Shown: positions 1 to 6,802 of the stretch, in pieces
Layout of the letters: each line of letters opens with the position of its first letter
Numbering within the stretch: position 1 is the first letter of the stretch
NCBI GenBank assembly: GCA_012842235.1
Contig: DUTE01000014.1
Location: 1 to 6,831 of the forward strand
DNA from: Bacillota bacterium
Lineage (GTDB): Bacteria > Bacillota > DTU065
Length of the DNA stretch: 6,831 nucleotides
Direction of reading: 5' to 3'
Notes under the pieces: model-generated
Seen by the model: the letters and a program-made list of their open reading frames with translations, nothing else
The model's database searches: none
Told to the model about the DNA's origin: nothing
Translations under genes and position numbers: made by a program

Positions 1-8
1 TCTAGCTG

Positions 9-15
9 AAAGGGG
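9..15 (+). promoter_or_regulatory. Shine-Dalgarno of the Gfo/Idh/MocA gene
   Basis: AAAGGGG lies 9 nt before the GTG at 25. It supports that GTG as the start, because there is no early in-frame ATG (the first internal Met is residue 64, well inside the Rossmann domain). The few bases before it contain TAG and TGA triplets and no visible promoter, so the gene is probably read from an upstream operon promoter outside the window. Confidence 0.7.
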
Positions 16-24
16 AACTTCACC

Positions 25-1083
25 GTGCCAAAAAAACTCAAAGTTGGAATTATTGGTGTGGGAGGTATTGCCAAAGGTGCCCACATACCAGGTTATCTCA
101 ATTTAAGTGACAAAGTAGAGATTGTTGCTCTTTGTGATATTGTTGAAGAAAGAGCACAAAAGAGAGCTAAAGAATTAGGTGTCTCCCATGTCTTTACAGA
201 CTATAATGACATGTTAGAGATGAAAGAGATTGATATTATCAGTGTTTGTACACCAAACTATGCACATGCTCCAGCAACAATTGCTGCATTAAATGCAGGC
301 AAGCATGTTATCTGTGAAAAACCTATGGCTCGAAATGCTAAAGAGGCCGAGGAGATGATCAAAGCTTATAAAAAAAGCGGCAAGATTCTGACTATAGGCT
401 ATCAATGGCGTTTCGATCCAGATATTCAGGCTCTAAAGAGCCAAATAGATGCAGGTGAGTTTGGTGATATCTATTTTGCTAAGGCCATTGCCACAAGAAG
501 AAGAGGTATTCCTGCTTGGGGCGATTTTCTAAACCTTGAAAAACAAGGTGGCGGTCCTTTAGTTGATATAGGTACACATGCACTCGATCTTACTTTGTAT
601 CTCATGGGTTATCCTAAGCCAGATATAGTACTTGGCTCAAGCTATACTAAGATTGCCAACCAAGGATGTATTAACAACTTCCGTGATTTCGATCCTAAGG
701 ATTATCAAGTAGAAGATGCGGCTTTTGGCTTTGTCAAGATGAAAGATGGTGCAACCTTAAGTCTTGAGACATCTTGGGCTATGAATCTTATGGATGATGA
801 GATCTTTGGTACAGAGATCTATGGAAGTGGTGCAGGTGCCCGTTTTCACTGGGGAAAACCTTTAACTATTGTCAGTGAAGCCCACGAGAGAATTAATATT
901 AATCAAATTGTCAGAAGAGATAGAATTGGCAACAACTACAATGCTGAGATTGCTCATTTTGTTGACTGTATTATCGAAAACAAAGAGCCATTAGTGAAAC
1001 CTGAAGAGGCTTTGATTGTTATGAAGATACAGGATGCAATCTACAACTCTCAGAAAAAAGAAGCTGCTATAAAAATCAATTAG
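25..1083 (+). CDS. Gfo/Idh/MocA family NAD(P)-dependent oxidoreductase
   Basis: A 352-residue soluble cytoplasmic dehydrogenase of the glucose-fructose oxidoreductase / inositol 2-dehydrogenase family, of normal family length. The N-terminal Rossmann fold starts with the dinucleotide motif GVGGIA (residues 11-16). An Asp (D38) at the end of the second strand suggests a preference for NAD over NADP. The family's EKP motif is at 98-100, with K99 the expected catalytic/cofactor lysine. The C-terminal substrate domain carries the VDIGTH signature (D181 and H185), where the family places its catalytic Asp and His. Members oxidise or reduce a hydroxyl group on sugars, inositols, amino sugars or related compounds; the substrate cannot be read from these motifs. 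Translation begins at GTG with an SD 9 nt upstream. The gene is followed after 20 nt by an aldo/keto reductase in the same direction, so the two are very likely co-transcribed and may act on the same metabolite. The family call is firm; the substrate is unknown. Confidence 0.95.
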   Translation: MPKKLKVGIIGVGGIAKGAHIPGYLNLSDKVEIVALCDIVEERAQKRAKELGVSHVFTDYNDMLEMKEIDIISVCTPNYAHAPATIAALNAGKHVICEKPMARNAKEAEEMIKAYKKSGKILTIGYQWRFDPDIQALKSQIDAGEFGDIYFAKAIATRRRGIPAWGDFLNLEKQGGGPLVDIGTHALDLTLYLMGYPKPDIVLGSSYTKIANQGCINNFRDFDPKDYQVEDAAFGFVKMKDGATLSLETSWAMNLMDDEIFGTEIYGSGAGARFHWGKPLTIVSEAHERININQIVRRDRIGNNYNAEIAHFVDCIIENKEPLVKPEEALIVMKIQDAIYNSQKKEAAIKIN

Positions 1084-1085
1084 TT

Positions 1086-1094
1086 AAAGGAGGG
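1086..1094 (+). promoter_or_regulatory. Shine-Dalgarno fixing the GTG start of the aldo/keto reductase
   Basis: AAAGGAGGG, a near-perfect anti-16S match, begins 2 nt after the upstream stop codon and ends 9 nt before the GTG at 1104. It fixes that GTG as the start; the protein then begins MQYREFGKTG, which is the usual N-terminus of this family. No promoter or terminator fits in the 20-nt gap. Confidence 0.85.
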
Positions 1095-1103
1095 TTTTTT
1101 TTA

Positions 1104-2192
1104 GTGCAATATAGGGAGTTTGGTAAAACTGGTGTAAAGGTGTCACGCTTAGGTTTTGGTGCTATGCGCCTTCCTGCCAAAGAGCCAGATAAAGCAGTAG
1201 AGCTTTTGAGGGAAGGTATAAACTTAGGCATTAACTATATAGATACAGCTCTTTATTACCTTGATGGCCAAAGTGAAGTATTAGTAGGCAAAGCCATTAA
1301 AGGACAAAGAGATAAAGTTATTCTTTCGACTAAAAACCCCATTGAAGATGCCTCTGGTGCAAATTGGCGTAAGCGACTAGAAAAATCCCTTGCCAAACTC
1401 GACACTGACTATATCGATTTTTATCACATGTGGGCTATAAACTGGGATAAGTATGTTAATTTAATTGATGTAGCAAATGGACCTTTAGAAGAAGCTAGAA
1501 AAGCCAAAGAAGAAGGGCTTATTAGACATATATCCTTTTCATTTCACGATTCCCCGGAAAATCTTATAAAGATAATTGATACAGGTAATTTTGAAACAAT
1601 GTTAGTGCAATACAATCTTTTAGATCGCCGTAACGAAGAAGGTATAGCTTATGCAAAATCTAAAGGTTTAGGTGTAGCCGTTATGGGGCCTGTAGGTGGA
1701 GGCAGGCTTGGTGCTCCTTCAAAGGAGATTGCTAGTCTTATTCCCCAAGGTACAAAAAGCAGTGCCGAGATGGCGTTGCGTTTTGTTTTTGCCAATCCCC
1801 ATGTGGATATAGCTTTATCTGGTATGAGTGATATGGTAATGCTTAAAGAGAACGTTCGCATTGCTTCACTTGAAGAGCCATTGAGTGAAGAAGAAAAAAA
1901 GATACTCGAAGATATACTTGAGGAGAAAAAGCGTCTTGCCGAGCTTTATTGTACAGGCTGTGGCTACTGTATGCCCTGTCCCAATGGGGTAGATATCCCT
2001 GCAAACTTTACCAATATGAACTATCTGAAAATTTATGGCTTAAAAGAGGCAGCAAAAAATGGCTATAATAAGCTAAAAGAAGAGAACAAAGCAGCAGAAA
2101 ACTGCATCAAGTGCTATGAATGTGAAGCTAAGTGTCCCCAAAAAATTGAGATAGTTAAACAATTAGAAGAGACAGTAAAGCATTTAGCATAA
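1104..2192 (+). CDS. Aldo/keto reductase with C-terminal 2x[4Fe-4S] ferredoxin-like domain
   Basis: A 362-residue cytoplasmic oxidoreductase of the COG1453-type aldo/keto reductases. The N-terminal TIM barrel (about 1-260) has the family tetrad: D47 and Y52 in the IDTALYY segment, K77 in STKNP, and H108 in DFYHMW. The C-terminal tail (about 280-362) has two cysteine clusters. The first is C283-x2-C286-x2-C289-x2-C292-P in CTGCGYCMPCP. The second is C334-x2-C337-x2-C340-x3-C344-P, the classic ferredoxin pattern. Ordinary aldo/keto reductases are about 280-330 residues and have no clusters, so this form is expected to pass electrons between NAD(P)H or substrate and an iron-sulfur carrier; this is inferred from the architecture. 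The second cluster has Tyr338 where Gly is common, a mild variation. It is preceded by a Gfo/Idh/MocA dehydrogenase in the same operon, which suggests coupled redox steps on one carbohydrate-like substrate. The stop codon abuts the left edge of the terminator at 2195-2224. Confidence 0.95.
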   Translation: MQYREFGKTGVKVSRLGFGAMRLPAKEPDKAVELLREGINLGINYIDTALYYLDGQSEVLVGKAIKGQRDKVILSTKNPIEDASGANWRKRLEKSLAKLDTDYIDFYHMWAINWDKYVNLIDVANGPLEEARKAKEEGLIRHISFSFHDSPENLIKIIDTGNFETMLVQYNLLDRRNEEGIAYAKSKGLGVAVMGPVGGGRLGAPSKEIASLIPQGTKSSAEMALRFVFANPHVDIALSGMSDMVMLKENVRIASLEEPLSEEEKKILEDILEEKKRLAELYCTGCGYCMPCPNGVDIPANFTNMNYLKIYGLKEAAKNGYNKLKEENKAAENCIKCYECEAKCPQKIEIVKQLEETVKHLA

Positions 2193-2194
2193 AA

Positions 2195-2224
2195 AAAGAC
2201 TCTCCTACTTTTAGGAGAGTCTTT
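2195..2224. terminator. Bidirectional Rho-independent terminator between convergent operons
   Basis: A perfect 13-bp stem (AAAGACTCTCCTA, 2195-2207, with its complement at 2212-2224) closes a 4-nt loop (2208-2211). On the minus strand the stem runs into a seven-U stretch (complement of A2191-2197), so it should terminate the acetyltransferase operon strongly. On the plus strand the stem ends in UCUUU followed by CCUUAU, a weaker but plausible U-tract, ending the oxidoreductase operon. The A-run begins inside the TAA stop codon (2190-2192) of the aldo/keto reductase gene. No other terminator is seen between the two convergent genes. Confidence 0.92.
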
Positions 2225-2260
2225 CCTTATACATAAATCTAGTAATTATTAAAAAACACT

Positions 2261-3367
2261 TTAGATGTAATCAAAGCCAATTGGCCATGGTAGCGGCAGT
2301 GGTGTGGCTTTTTGTAGCAATTTTTTCATCTTTGGTGGCAGATTTTCAGGTAAAACTCCACTCAAAAGCAGCTCGTTCATGGCAAATCTATCTAGTTTTA
2401 TCTCTTCGTCTTCAAGTCTTAAAACCTGCAAGTCGCCTTCATCAAATCCTTTTATATCTTTGGCACCAAAGCGAAGTCTTAGATAGTTGCCGATTTTTTC
2501 AATAAAAGAGGCAAAACGAACTATCTTATAGGTTCCTGAAAGAGAGTCTGTGCCAGTTTGTGGTGCTTGAATCTGAGACAGGAATTCAAGAAGCACATTC
2601 TCCCAAGATGGAATAGGCCAGCGCAGCTCTTTTGTTTCAGGTAGGTTGGCAATATGCATAGCTAGTTCTACTAAAATGCTTCGCTCTCCGGCCCATTCGT
2701 AGAGAAATACTGAACCATCCTTATTTTCTACTGCTTGGAGATAAGCAAGGGGTGTATCATTAATCTTGGCTAGGTAGACAGTAGAGCCACAATTAATACA
2801 GCGAGCTAAGGCATAGGCATCAACTAAAGTTTTGAAGGTCTCAGGGTCTCTCTGGGAGTGAAGTGGTTCTTTGAGCCAAAGTTCGCTCATTAGCTCTATA
2901 GGTGGATTAACAACAACCTCAAAGTCGGTTGTCAAAGAGTTTTTTGGTATGTTATGCCAGGTGATTTGGCCTGCTTTCTGGCATCCGGCTCTTTGATAGA
3001 GACCACGGCCTCCTGAGACTAAAAGTAGATCAACACCTTGGTCCTCTAAATGTTTAAGAACTTCATCCATTAGTTGAGTTGCAAGCCCTTGCCCTCTATA
3101 GTTAGGATCGGTACAGACTGAGCCAAGAGAGCCTATCTTTAGCGGCTCTCCAAAGTAAGAAAAATCATTGATCCATAGTCCCATGTGGCTTACAGGTTTA
3201 TTGTCATCTACCATAACCAAGAGATTATCAAGATTCTTTTCGCTCAGAAAAAGAGGAAAACAGATGTGCATATCTGGTTCTTTACTAGAACTTGTTCTAA
3301 AGACATAATTAACTAAATCGATTAAATCCTGTAACTCATCTTTTTTTACTGCACGTGGACCTTCCAT
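2261..3367 (-). CDS. GNAT family N-acetyltransferase, three-part (Eis-like) architecture
   Basis: A 368-residue cytoplasmic protein. The N-terminal GNAT domain (about 1-135) shows the acetyl-CoA-binding motif A: residues 83-96 run SVCTDPNYRGQGLA, with the R/Q-x-x-G-x-G/A signature at RGQGLA (91-96), followed by the helix QLMDEVLKHL. The later YQRAG (124-128) matches the usual end-of-domain segment. Residues about 150-270 look like a second, degenerate GNAT-like fold. The C-terminus (about 280-368) resembles the SCP2-like domain of Eis-type acetyltransferases. These last two assignments are by general pattern, not by clear motifs. The acceptor substrate is unknown; Eis relatives acetylate amines, including aminoglycosides, but nothing here proves that activity. 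The ATG start has GGAGGTG 7 nt upstream (3375-3381 on the complementary strand). The gene lies 53 nt after the ABC permease with no terminator between, so it is probably the last gene of that operon. Confidence 0.87.
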   Translation of the reverse strand: MEGPRAVKKDELQDLIDLVNYVFRTSSSKEPDMHICFPLFLSEKNLDNLLVMVDDNKPVSHMGLWINDFSYFGEPLKIGSLGSVCTDPNYRGQGLATQLMDEVLKHLEDQGVDLLLVSGGRGLYQRAGCQKAGQITWHNIPKNSLTTDFEVVVNPPIELMSELWLKEPLHSQRDPETFKTLVDAYALARCINCGSTVYLAKINDTPLAYLQAVENKDGSVFLYEWAGERSILVELAMHIANLPETKELRWPIPSWENVLLEFLSQIQAPQTGTDSLSGTYKIVRFASFIEKIGNYLRLRFGAKDIKGFDEGDLQVLRLEDEEIKLDRFAMNELLLSGVLPENLPPKMKKLLQKATPLPLPWPIGFDYI

Positions 3368-3420
3368 TTGTGTGCACCTCCAAAAGCTGTTTATCTACTT
3401 GAGTTTTGTTTATTTAGACA

Positions 3421-5934
3421 TTATTCGTTGCGAAGTACTGTTAGAGGTCTTTCATGTAAAACATCCCATAGGGAAATGGCTCCAACTATTGCCACTAAAA
3501 CAACTACAGTAAGAAATGATACTAGGTTTGTCAAAGGCCGGGTAACAAATTCAAGTTTTAAGACCTTAGTGTTTAGTGCGAAGCTTAGGCTATTTGCCAA
3601 CCAAACCCCTAAGGCTCCAGATAAGACACCTAAGATTCCATTTTCCCATAGTTGTACAGACAAGACATTTTTAGTAGTACCACCTAAGCAACGAATAAGA
3701 GCTGTCTCTTTGCGTTTTTCCCATTTGTTTAAAACCATAGTTCCTGCTAGAATTACAAGCCCTGCAAGGAGTGCAAAAAGACCCAAAAACTGCATAAAAC
3801 GAGTGATAGCTGCAAAGATCGTGTTAAACAGATCAAAGATCTGGCCAATATCGAAGGCAAAACGGAGATCAGGTACATTTGCTCTTAATGTTTGAATGAC
3901 TTCCTTGCCGGGGATACCAGCCTTAGTCCGAGCTAAAAGCAGTTCTGTAGTAAAGGCTGATGATACACCATCTAAGGCTTGATTTGAGGCATAACTCGAT
4001 GAAGAGAAGTTTACCCCCATTTCAATGGCACTATAGAGGCCAACTAGATTAAATTCTAAAGCATCATCACCAAATTTAAATGTTAAACAGTCACCAACTT
4101 TAAGCCCTAAAGTTGAGGCAATGTATTCTTCCATAATCATATCTTGTTCTGAAGATATAGGTTTTCCCTCTACGTATTTCAGCTCAATAGGCATTTTATT
4201 TGGGTCTACAGAACCAACAATAAAGGTCTTAGCAAGCATCATCATACGTGGGTTAGGTAGTTCGGCACCTGTTAGTGGTTTGTCATTTACCGCCTCAAGG
4301 CTTCCTGCAAGCATTTTAAAGATGTTGACATCTTCTACACGGTTATCTTCTTCTAAAAAGAGGGTCATCTGTTCAGGAGTCGGCCCTTCTTTTTTGTCTA
4401 AAAGGGCAATAATATTAGGGGTTTTTTGATCTTGTAGTATTGAACCCATAAAATCTAAGACATCATCTTGGACAAAGGATATTAGTAAAATAGAACTGAT
4501 ACCTAAAGCTAAGGCTAGGATTGCACCAGAGACTCTTTGAGATTGTCTAGCCAAACTTCTCCTTGCCATTTTGGCAGTTGCTGTTGAAAAGAGAGGAAGT
4601 TTGAGAATTAGTTTGAGTAAAAGATTAATCGCAAATAAAAGAATCCCAGTTAAAACCAGGGTTCCTAAAGAAAAGCCAATGCCAATAGGAAAGTTATCGA
4701 TGATTAGACCAATAAAAAGCCCTAAAACTATTGTAAGTAGTAATACGATAAGAGCAGTAATAAATTTTGAACTCTTAGGTAAGAGCTTATCTGGATTATC
4801 GTCGCGATAGACTGCAAGTGGTCTAATGCGAGCAAATTTCAATACAGGTAAAAGAGCAAAGAAGATTGTCACTAACAGACCTAATACAGACATCTGCCCA
4901 AAAACCTTAAAGTTAGGTTCAACAGGAATATTAACCGAGATAATCTCATTAAAAAGTAGAGGGAAAACCCCAGTTAATGCCCAGCCGATAAAAAAGCCAA
5001 GTATTACACCGATAAGGCCAATAGCAGCAATTTGAACCAAGATAATAAAGACAACCTGTCTCGTATTGCCACCTATACATTTCATGATAGCACTTTGTTT
5101 TAATTTTTGTCTTGCAATAACCTGTGCTGCATTAGCTACCCCGAGGCCTCCTAACAATAAAGAAGCTAAAGCAGCAATTAAGGCTACACTACCAAGTACG
5201 TTTGTTGATTTATGGATGTGTGTTGTAACTTCATCATAAGTCGAGATTCTTTCTTCACCAAAGATAGTGCTTATCTTTTCTTTGGCTTCATCTAGTTTAA
5301 GATGTGGATCTAATTTAAGGTAAGCTTGTGAGGTTGAGAGAGAACCACCGACTAAAGTGGGTGGAGTAGCTGTATAGATCCGTCCCATAAAGCCATCAGG
5401 TGCAGCCTTAGTCTCTAAGATTCCTCGAATAATATAGGGAGTGTTACCAACAATAACTAACCCATCTTCCCTAAGCTCAAGTTGGTCAAGAAGAGAGGCA
5501 GAAATAATGGCAGACTGTTTTTCTTGTAAGATTGCTTTTGCTAAACTGCCATCTACAAGGTTTAGACTACCGTAAAGGGGATAAACATCAGGATCAATTA
5601 CAATAACTTGGACAGGCATATTACGTTCTTTATTAAAAGGATTAAAGGCAATTTGACTATGGTTTTCCACAATTGTCAATACCCCAAGCTCTTGGTTTTG
5701 GAGAAATTGTTCCTGGGCTTGGGTCGGTTTTTCAGGTATTGATATAGTCAGATCAGCACCAAAATAGTCTTTAATATTTTTGGTAAAGTAGGTAAGTGCT
5801 GAGTCAGTATAGATCTTTACCGCTGATACAGAGGCGATACCTACTGCAAGACAAAGAATAATAAGTAGAGATCTTTGCCAATTGCTTTTTAATTCAGCTG
5901 GCAAAGTCCTTAGTGCAAACACAAAAAGCTGCAT
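3421..5934 (-). CDS. ABC transporter permease, duplicated FtsX/MacB type (YbbP-like)
   Basis: An 837-residue inner-membrane protein with ten apparent membrane spans and two large extracytoplasmic domains. The approximate order is: TM1 (21-39); MacB-PCD-like domain 1 (40-245); TM2-4 (246-268, 293-322, 346-368); TM5-7 (390-412, 416-442, 468-488); domain 2 (490-705); TM8-10 (708-734, 762-784, 803-824). The two halves are visible repeats: IMKCIGGNTRQV (283-294) matches ALIRCLGGTTKNV (745-757), the FtsX coupling-helix region, and RPLAVYRD (371-378) matches RPLTVLRN (829-836) at each domain end. Length and layout fit the COG3127/YbbP class (E. coli YbbP is about 800 residues) better than BceB-type permeases, which have one large external domain. 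Such complexes move lipophilic molecules or transmit force across the envelope; the substrate is not known. It follows its ATPase by 12 nt, and its SD (AGGGAGGG, complement of 5941-5948) overlaps the ATPase stop codon, favouring coupled translation. Confidence 0.94.
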   Translation of the reverse strand: MQLFVFALRTLPAELKSNWQRSLLIILCLAVGIASVSAVKIYTDSALTYFTKNIKDYFGADLTISIPEKPTQAQEQFLQNQELGVLTIVENHSQIAFNPFNKERNMPVQVIVIDPDVYPLYGSLNLVDGSLAKAILQEKQSAIISASLLDQLELREDGLVIVGNTPYIIRGILETKAAPDGFMGRIYTATPPTLVGGSLSTSQAYLKLDPHLKLDEAKEKISTIFGEERISTYDEVTTHIHKSTNVLGSVALIAALASLLLGGLGVANAAQVIARQKLKQSAIMKCIGGNTRQVVFIILVQIAAIGLIGVILGFFIGWALTGVFPLLFNEIISVNIPVEPNFKVFGQMSVLGLLVTIFFALLPVLKFARIRPLAVYRDDNPDKLLPKSSKFITALIVLLLTIVLGLFIGLIIDNFPIGIGFSLGTLVLTGILLFAINLLLKLILKLPLFSTATAKMARRSLARQSQRVSGAILALALGISSILLISFVQDDVLDFMGSILQDQKTPNIIALLDKKEGPTPEQMTLFLEEDNRVEDVNIFKMLAGSLEAVNDKPLTGAELPNPRMMMLAKTFIVGSVDPNKMPIELKYVEGKPISSEQDMIMEEYIASTLGLKVGDCLTFKFGDDALEFNLVGLYSAIEMGVNFSSSSYASNQALDGVSSAFTTELLLARTKAGIPGKEVIQTLRANVPDLRFAFDIGQIFDLFNTIFAAITRFMQFLGLFALLAGLVILAGTMVLNKWEKRKETALIRCLGGTTKNVLSVQLWENGILGVLSGALGVWLANSLSFALNTKVLKLEFVTRPLTNLVSFLTVVVLVAIVGAISLWDVLHERPLTVLRNE

Positions 5935-5946
5935 AGATATCCCTCC

Positions 5947-6606
5947 CTATTGGATTTGTCCATCGTTAATATGGATAATTCTTTGGGCTTGTTTGGCAAA
6001 TTCTAAGTCATGGGTAACGACTAAAACGGTTTTTTCTTGGTCTTGGCAAAGACGAAAAAGAAGGTCTTTAATGATCTGACTGTTTTTGCTATCGAGATTT
6101 CCCGTAGGTTCATCGGCAAGTATGATAGGAGGCTCACAGACTAAAGCCCTAGCAATAGCGACTCTTTGCTGTTCTCCTCCTGAGAGTTGGGTAGGATAGT
6201 GTTTATTTCTATGAGAAAGCCCTACAAGATCAAGAAGTTCTTTGGCTCTTTTAGGTTCGGAGATACCGTTTAGAAGTAATGGTAATTCAACATTTTCCAA
6301 AGCTGTAAGAGTGGGGATTAAATTAAAAGACTGAAAGACAAAACCGAGCATTTTTCCTCTAATTTTAGCTAGTTTATTTTCTCCAAGACTAGTTATTTCG
6401 TTTTCACCGATAAAAACATGACCAGTAGTGGGTTTGTCTAAACCTGCTAAAAGACCAAGTAAAGTACTTTTTCCTGAGCCAGATGGGCCTGCTATGGCAA
6501 CAAATTCGCCTTTTTTTATCTCTAAATTGATTCCTCTTAGGACCTCTGTTTCTCTTTCTCCATCGCGGTAGGTTTTTCCAAGTTCAACAGCACGCATAAT
6601 TGTCAT
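5947..6606 (-). CDS. ABC transporter ATP-binding protein (LolD/MacB/YbbA-like)
   Basis: A complete 219-residue nucleotide-binding subunit of the MacB/LolD/YbbA group, acting on the cytoplasmic face with the permease encoded 12 nt downstream. All catalytic motifs are intact: Walker [10 protein letters not shown] (40-48, K46), Q-loop Q92 in [17 protein letters not shown], signature LSGGEQQR (141-148), Walker B IILADEP (161-167, with catalytic E166), D-loop NLD (170-172) and switch His199. The [12 protein letters not shown] and [12 protein letters not shown] stretches are typical of this exporter subgroup. The start is taken as ATG at 6606-6604; an in-frame TAG lies two codons upstream (6612-6610), so the protein cannot begin earlier. 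A second ATG (Met4, 6597-6595) is possible. Neither has an SD at normal distance; the only good SD is 34 nt away across a hairpin (see the entry at 6608-6648). Confidence 0.96.
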   Translation of the reverse strand: MTIMRAVELGKTYRDGERETEVLRGINLEIKKGEFVAIAGPSGSGKSTLLGLLAGLDKPTTGHVFIGENEITSLGENKLAKIRGKMLGFVFQSFNLIPTLTALENVELPLLLNGISEPKRAKELLDLVGLSHRNKHYPTQLSGGEQQRVAIARALVCEPPIILADEPTGNLDSKNSQIIKDLLFRLCQDQEKTVLVVTHDLEFAKQAQRIIHINDGQIQ

Positions 6607-6607
6607 A

Positions 6608-6648
6608 GACTAGAAGCTTAGGCTAAATCCTAAGCTAGTCCACCTCCT
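6608..6648 (-). promoter_or_regulatory. Hairpin-spaced Shine-Dalgarno of the ABC operon
   Basis: Read on the minus strand, a strong SD (AGGAGGTG, complement of 6641-6648) is separated from the ATPase ATG by 34 nt, far beyond the usual 5-10 nt. Nearly all of the gap (6608-6640) can fold into one hairpin. Its 5-bp base is GACTA/TAGTC, followed by a 3-nt bulge on one side, a 7-bp GCTTAGG/CCTAAGC upper stem (6629-6635 with 6616-6622) and a 6-nt loop. Folding would leave about one unpaired base before the AUG and bring the SD next to it. There is no U-run, so it is not a terminator. The SD also lies in a small imperfect palindrome (CACCT/AGGTG, 6641-6655) that could hide it. The structure is seen directly; its role in translation is inferred. 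Confidence 0.65.
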
Positions 6649-6700
6649 CTAGGTGATATATCTTAAGCTCAGAAAGAATCTAGACCTATTCTACCTCTCT

Positions 6701-6728
6701 ATTTTATCTGATAAAAGGTTAAAGTAAA
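6701..6728 (-). promoter_or_regulatory. Candidate sigma-A promoter for the ABC transporter operon
   Basis: On the minus strand, TTTACT (complement of 6723-6728, 4 of 6 matches to TTGACA) is followed after 16 nt by TAAAAT (complement of 6701-6706, 5 of 6 matches to TATAAT). Transcription would start near 6694 and give a leader of about 88 nt before the ATPase start. The -35 box falls inside the first of three direct repeats, so a repeat-binding protein could affect it. AT-rich DNA makes chance matches common, so this is only a candidate. Confidence 0.45.
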
Positions 6729-6802
6729 GAAAGAGATTAGTAAAGGCAAAGAGATTCTACTTTGTTTAGCTATAAGAATAAGGTTTAGTAAAGGCAAAAG
6801 AT
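6723..6802. repeat. Three AGTAAAG-type direct repeats upstream of the ABC operon
   Basis: Copy 1 (6723-6738) reads AGTAAAGAAAGAGATT. Copy 2 (6739-6756) directly abuts it and reads AGTAAAGGCAAAGAGATT, differing by a GC insertion. Copy 3 (6787-6802) reads AGTAAAGGCAAAAGAT. Copies 2 and 3 share an exact 14-mer, TTAGTAAAGGCAAA (6737-6750 and 6785-6798), with starts 48 bp apart. They lie upstream of, and partly overlap, the candidate -35 box, a position expected for operator sites. The repetition is certain; a regulatory role is inference. Confidence 0.6.

Noticed and set aside
1649..1861. A 70-codon minus-strand open frame inside the aldo/keto reductase gene
   Set aside because: It is antisense to a conserved part of the TIM barrel, with no SD or recognisable motif; a shadow of the real gene.
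3368..3420. A promoter or terminator separating the permease and acetyltransferase genes
   Set aside because: No inverted repeat with a U-tract and no convincing -35/-10 pair is visible in these 53 nt; only the strong SD for the acetyltransferase is clear, so co-transcription is the simpler reading.
3368..3895. A 175-codon plus-strand open frame antisense to the 3' end of the permease gene
   Set aside because: It has no ribosome binding site or ATG-led start, shows no domain-like pattern, is rich in basic and Thr/Ser residues as expected for a shadow frame, and lies wholly across a well-supported permease gene and its flank.
4121..5035. Several short plus-strand open frames antisense to the permease
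   Set aside because: They follow the codon pattern of the opposite strand, lack SD sites and resemble no family; the permease frame is continuous and explained from end to end.
6608..6640. The hairpin before the ATPase gene as a transcription terminator or attenuator
   Set aside because: Neither strand has a run of U after the stem, and the hairpin lies between an SD and the start codon, which fits a translation element better.
6634..6648. A leader peptide translated from the distant SD
   Set aside because: The only start triplet near the SD is the GTG within the SD itself, which would give GTG-GAC-TAG; no ATG, GTG or TTG frame of useful length lies at normal spacing.
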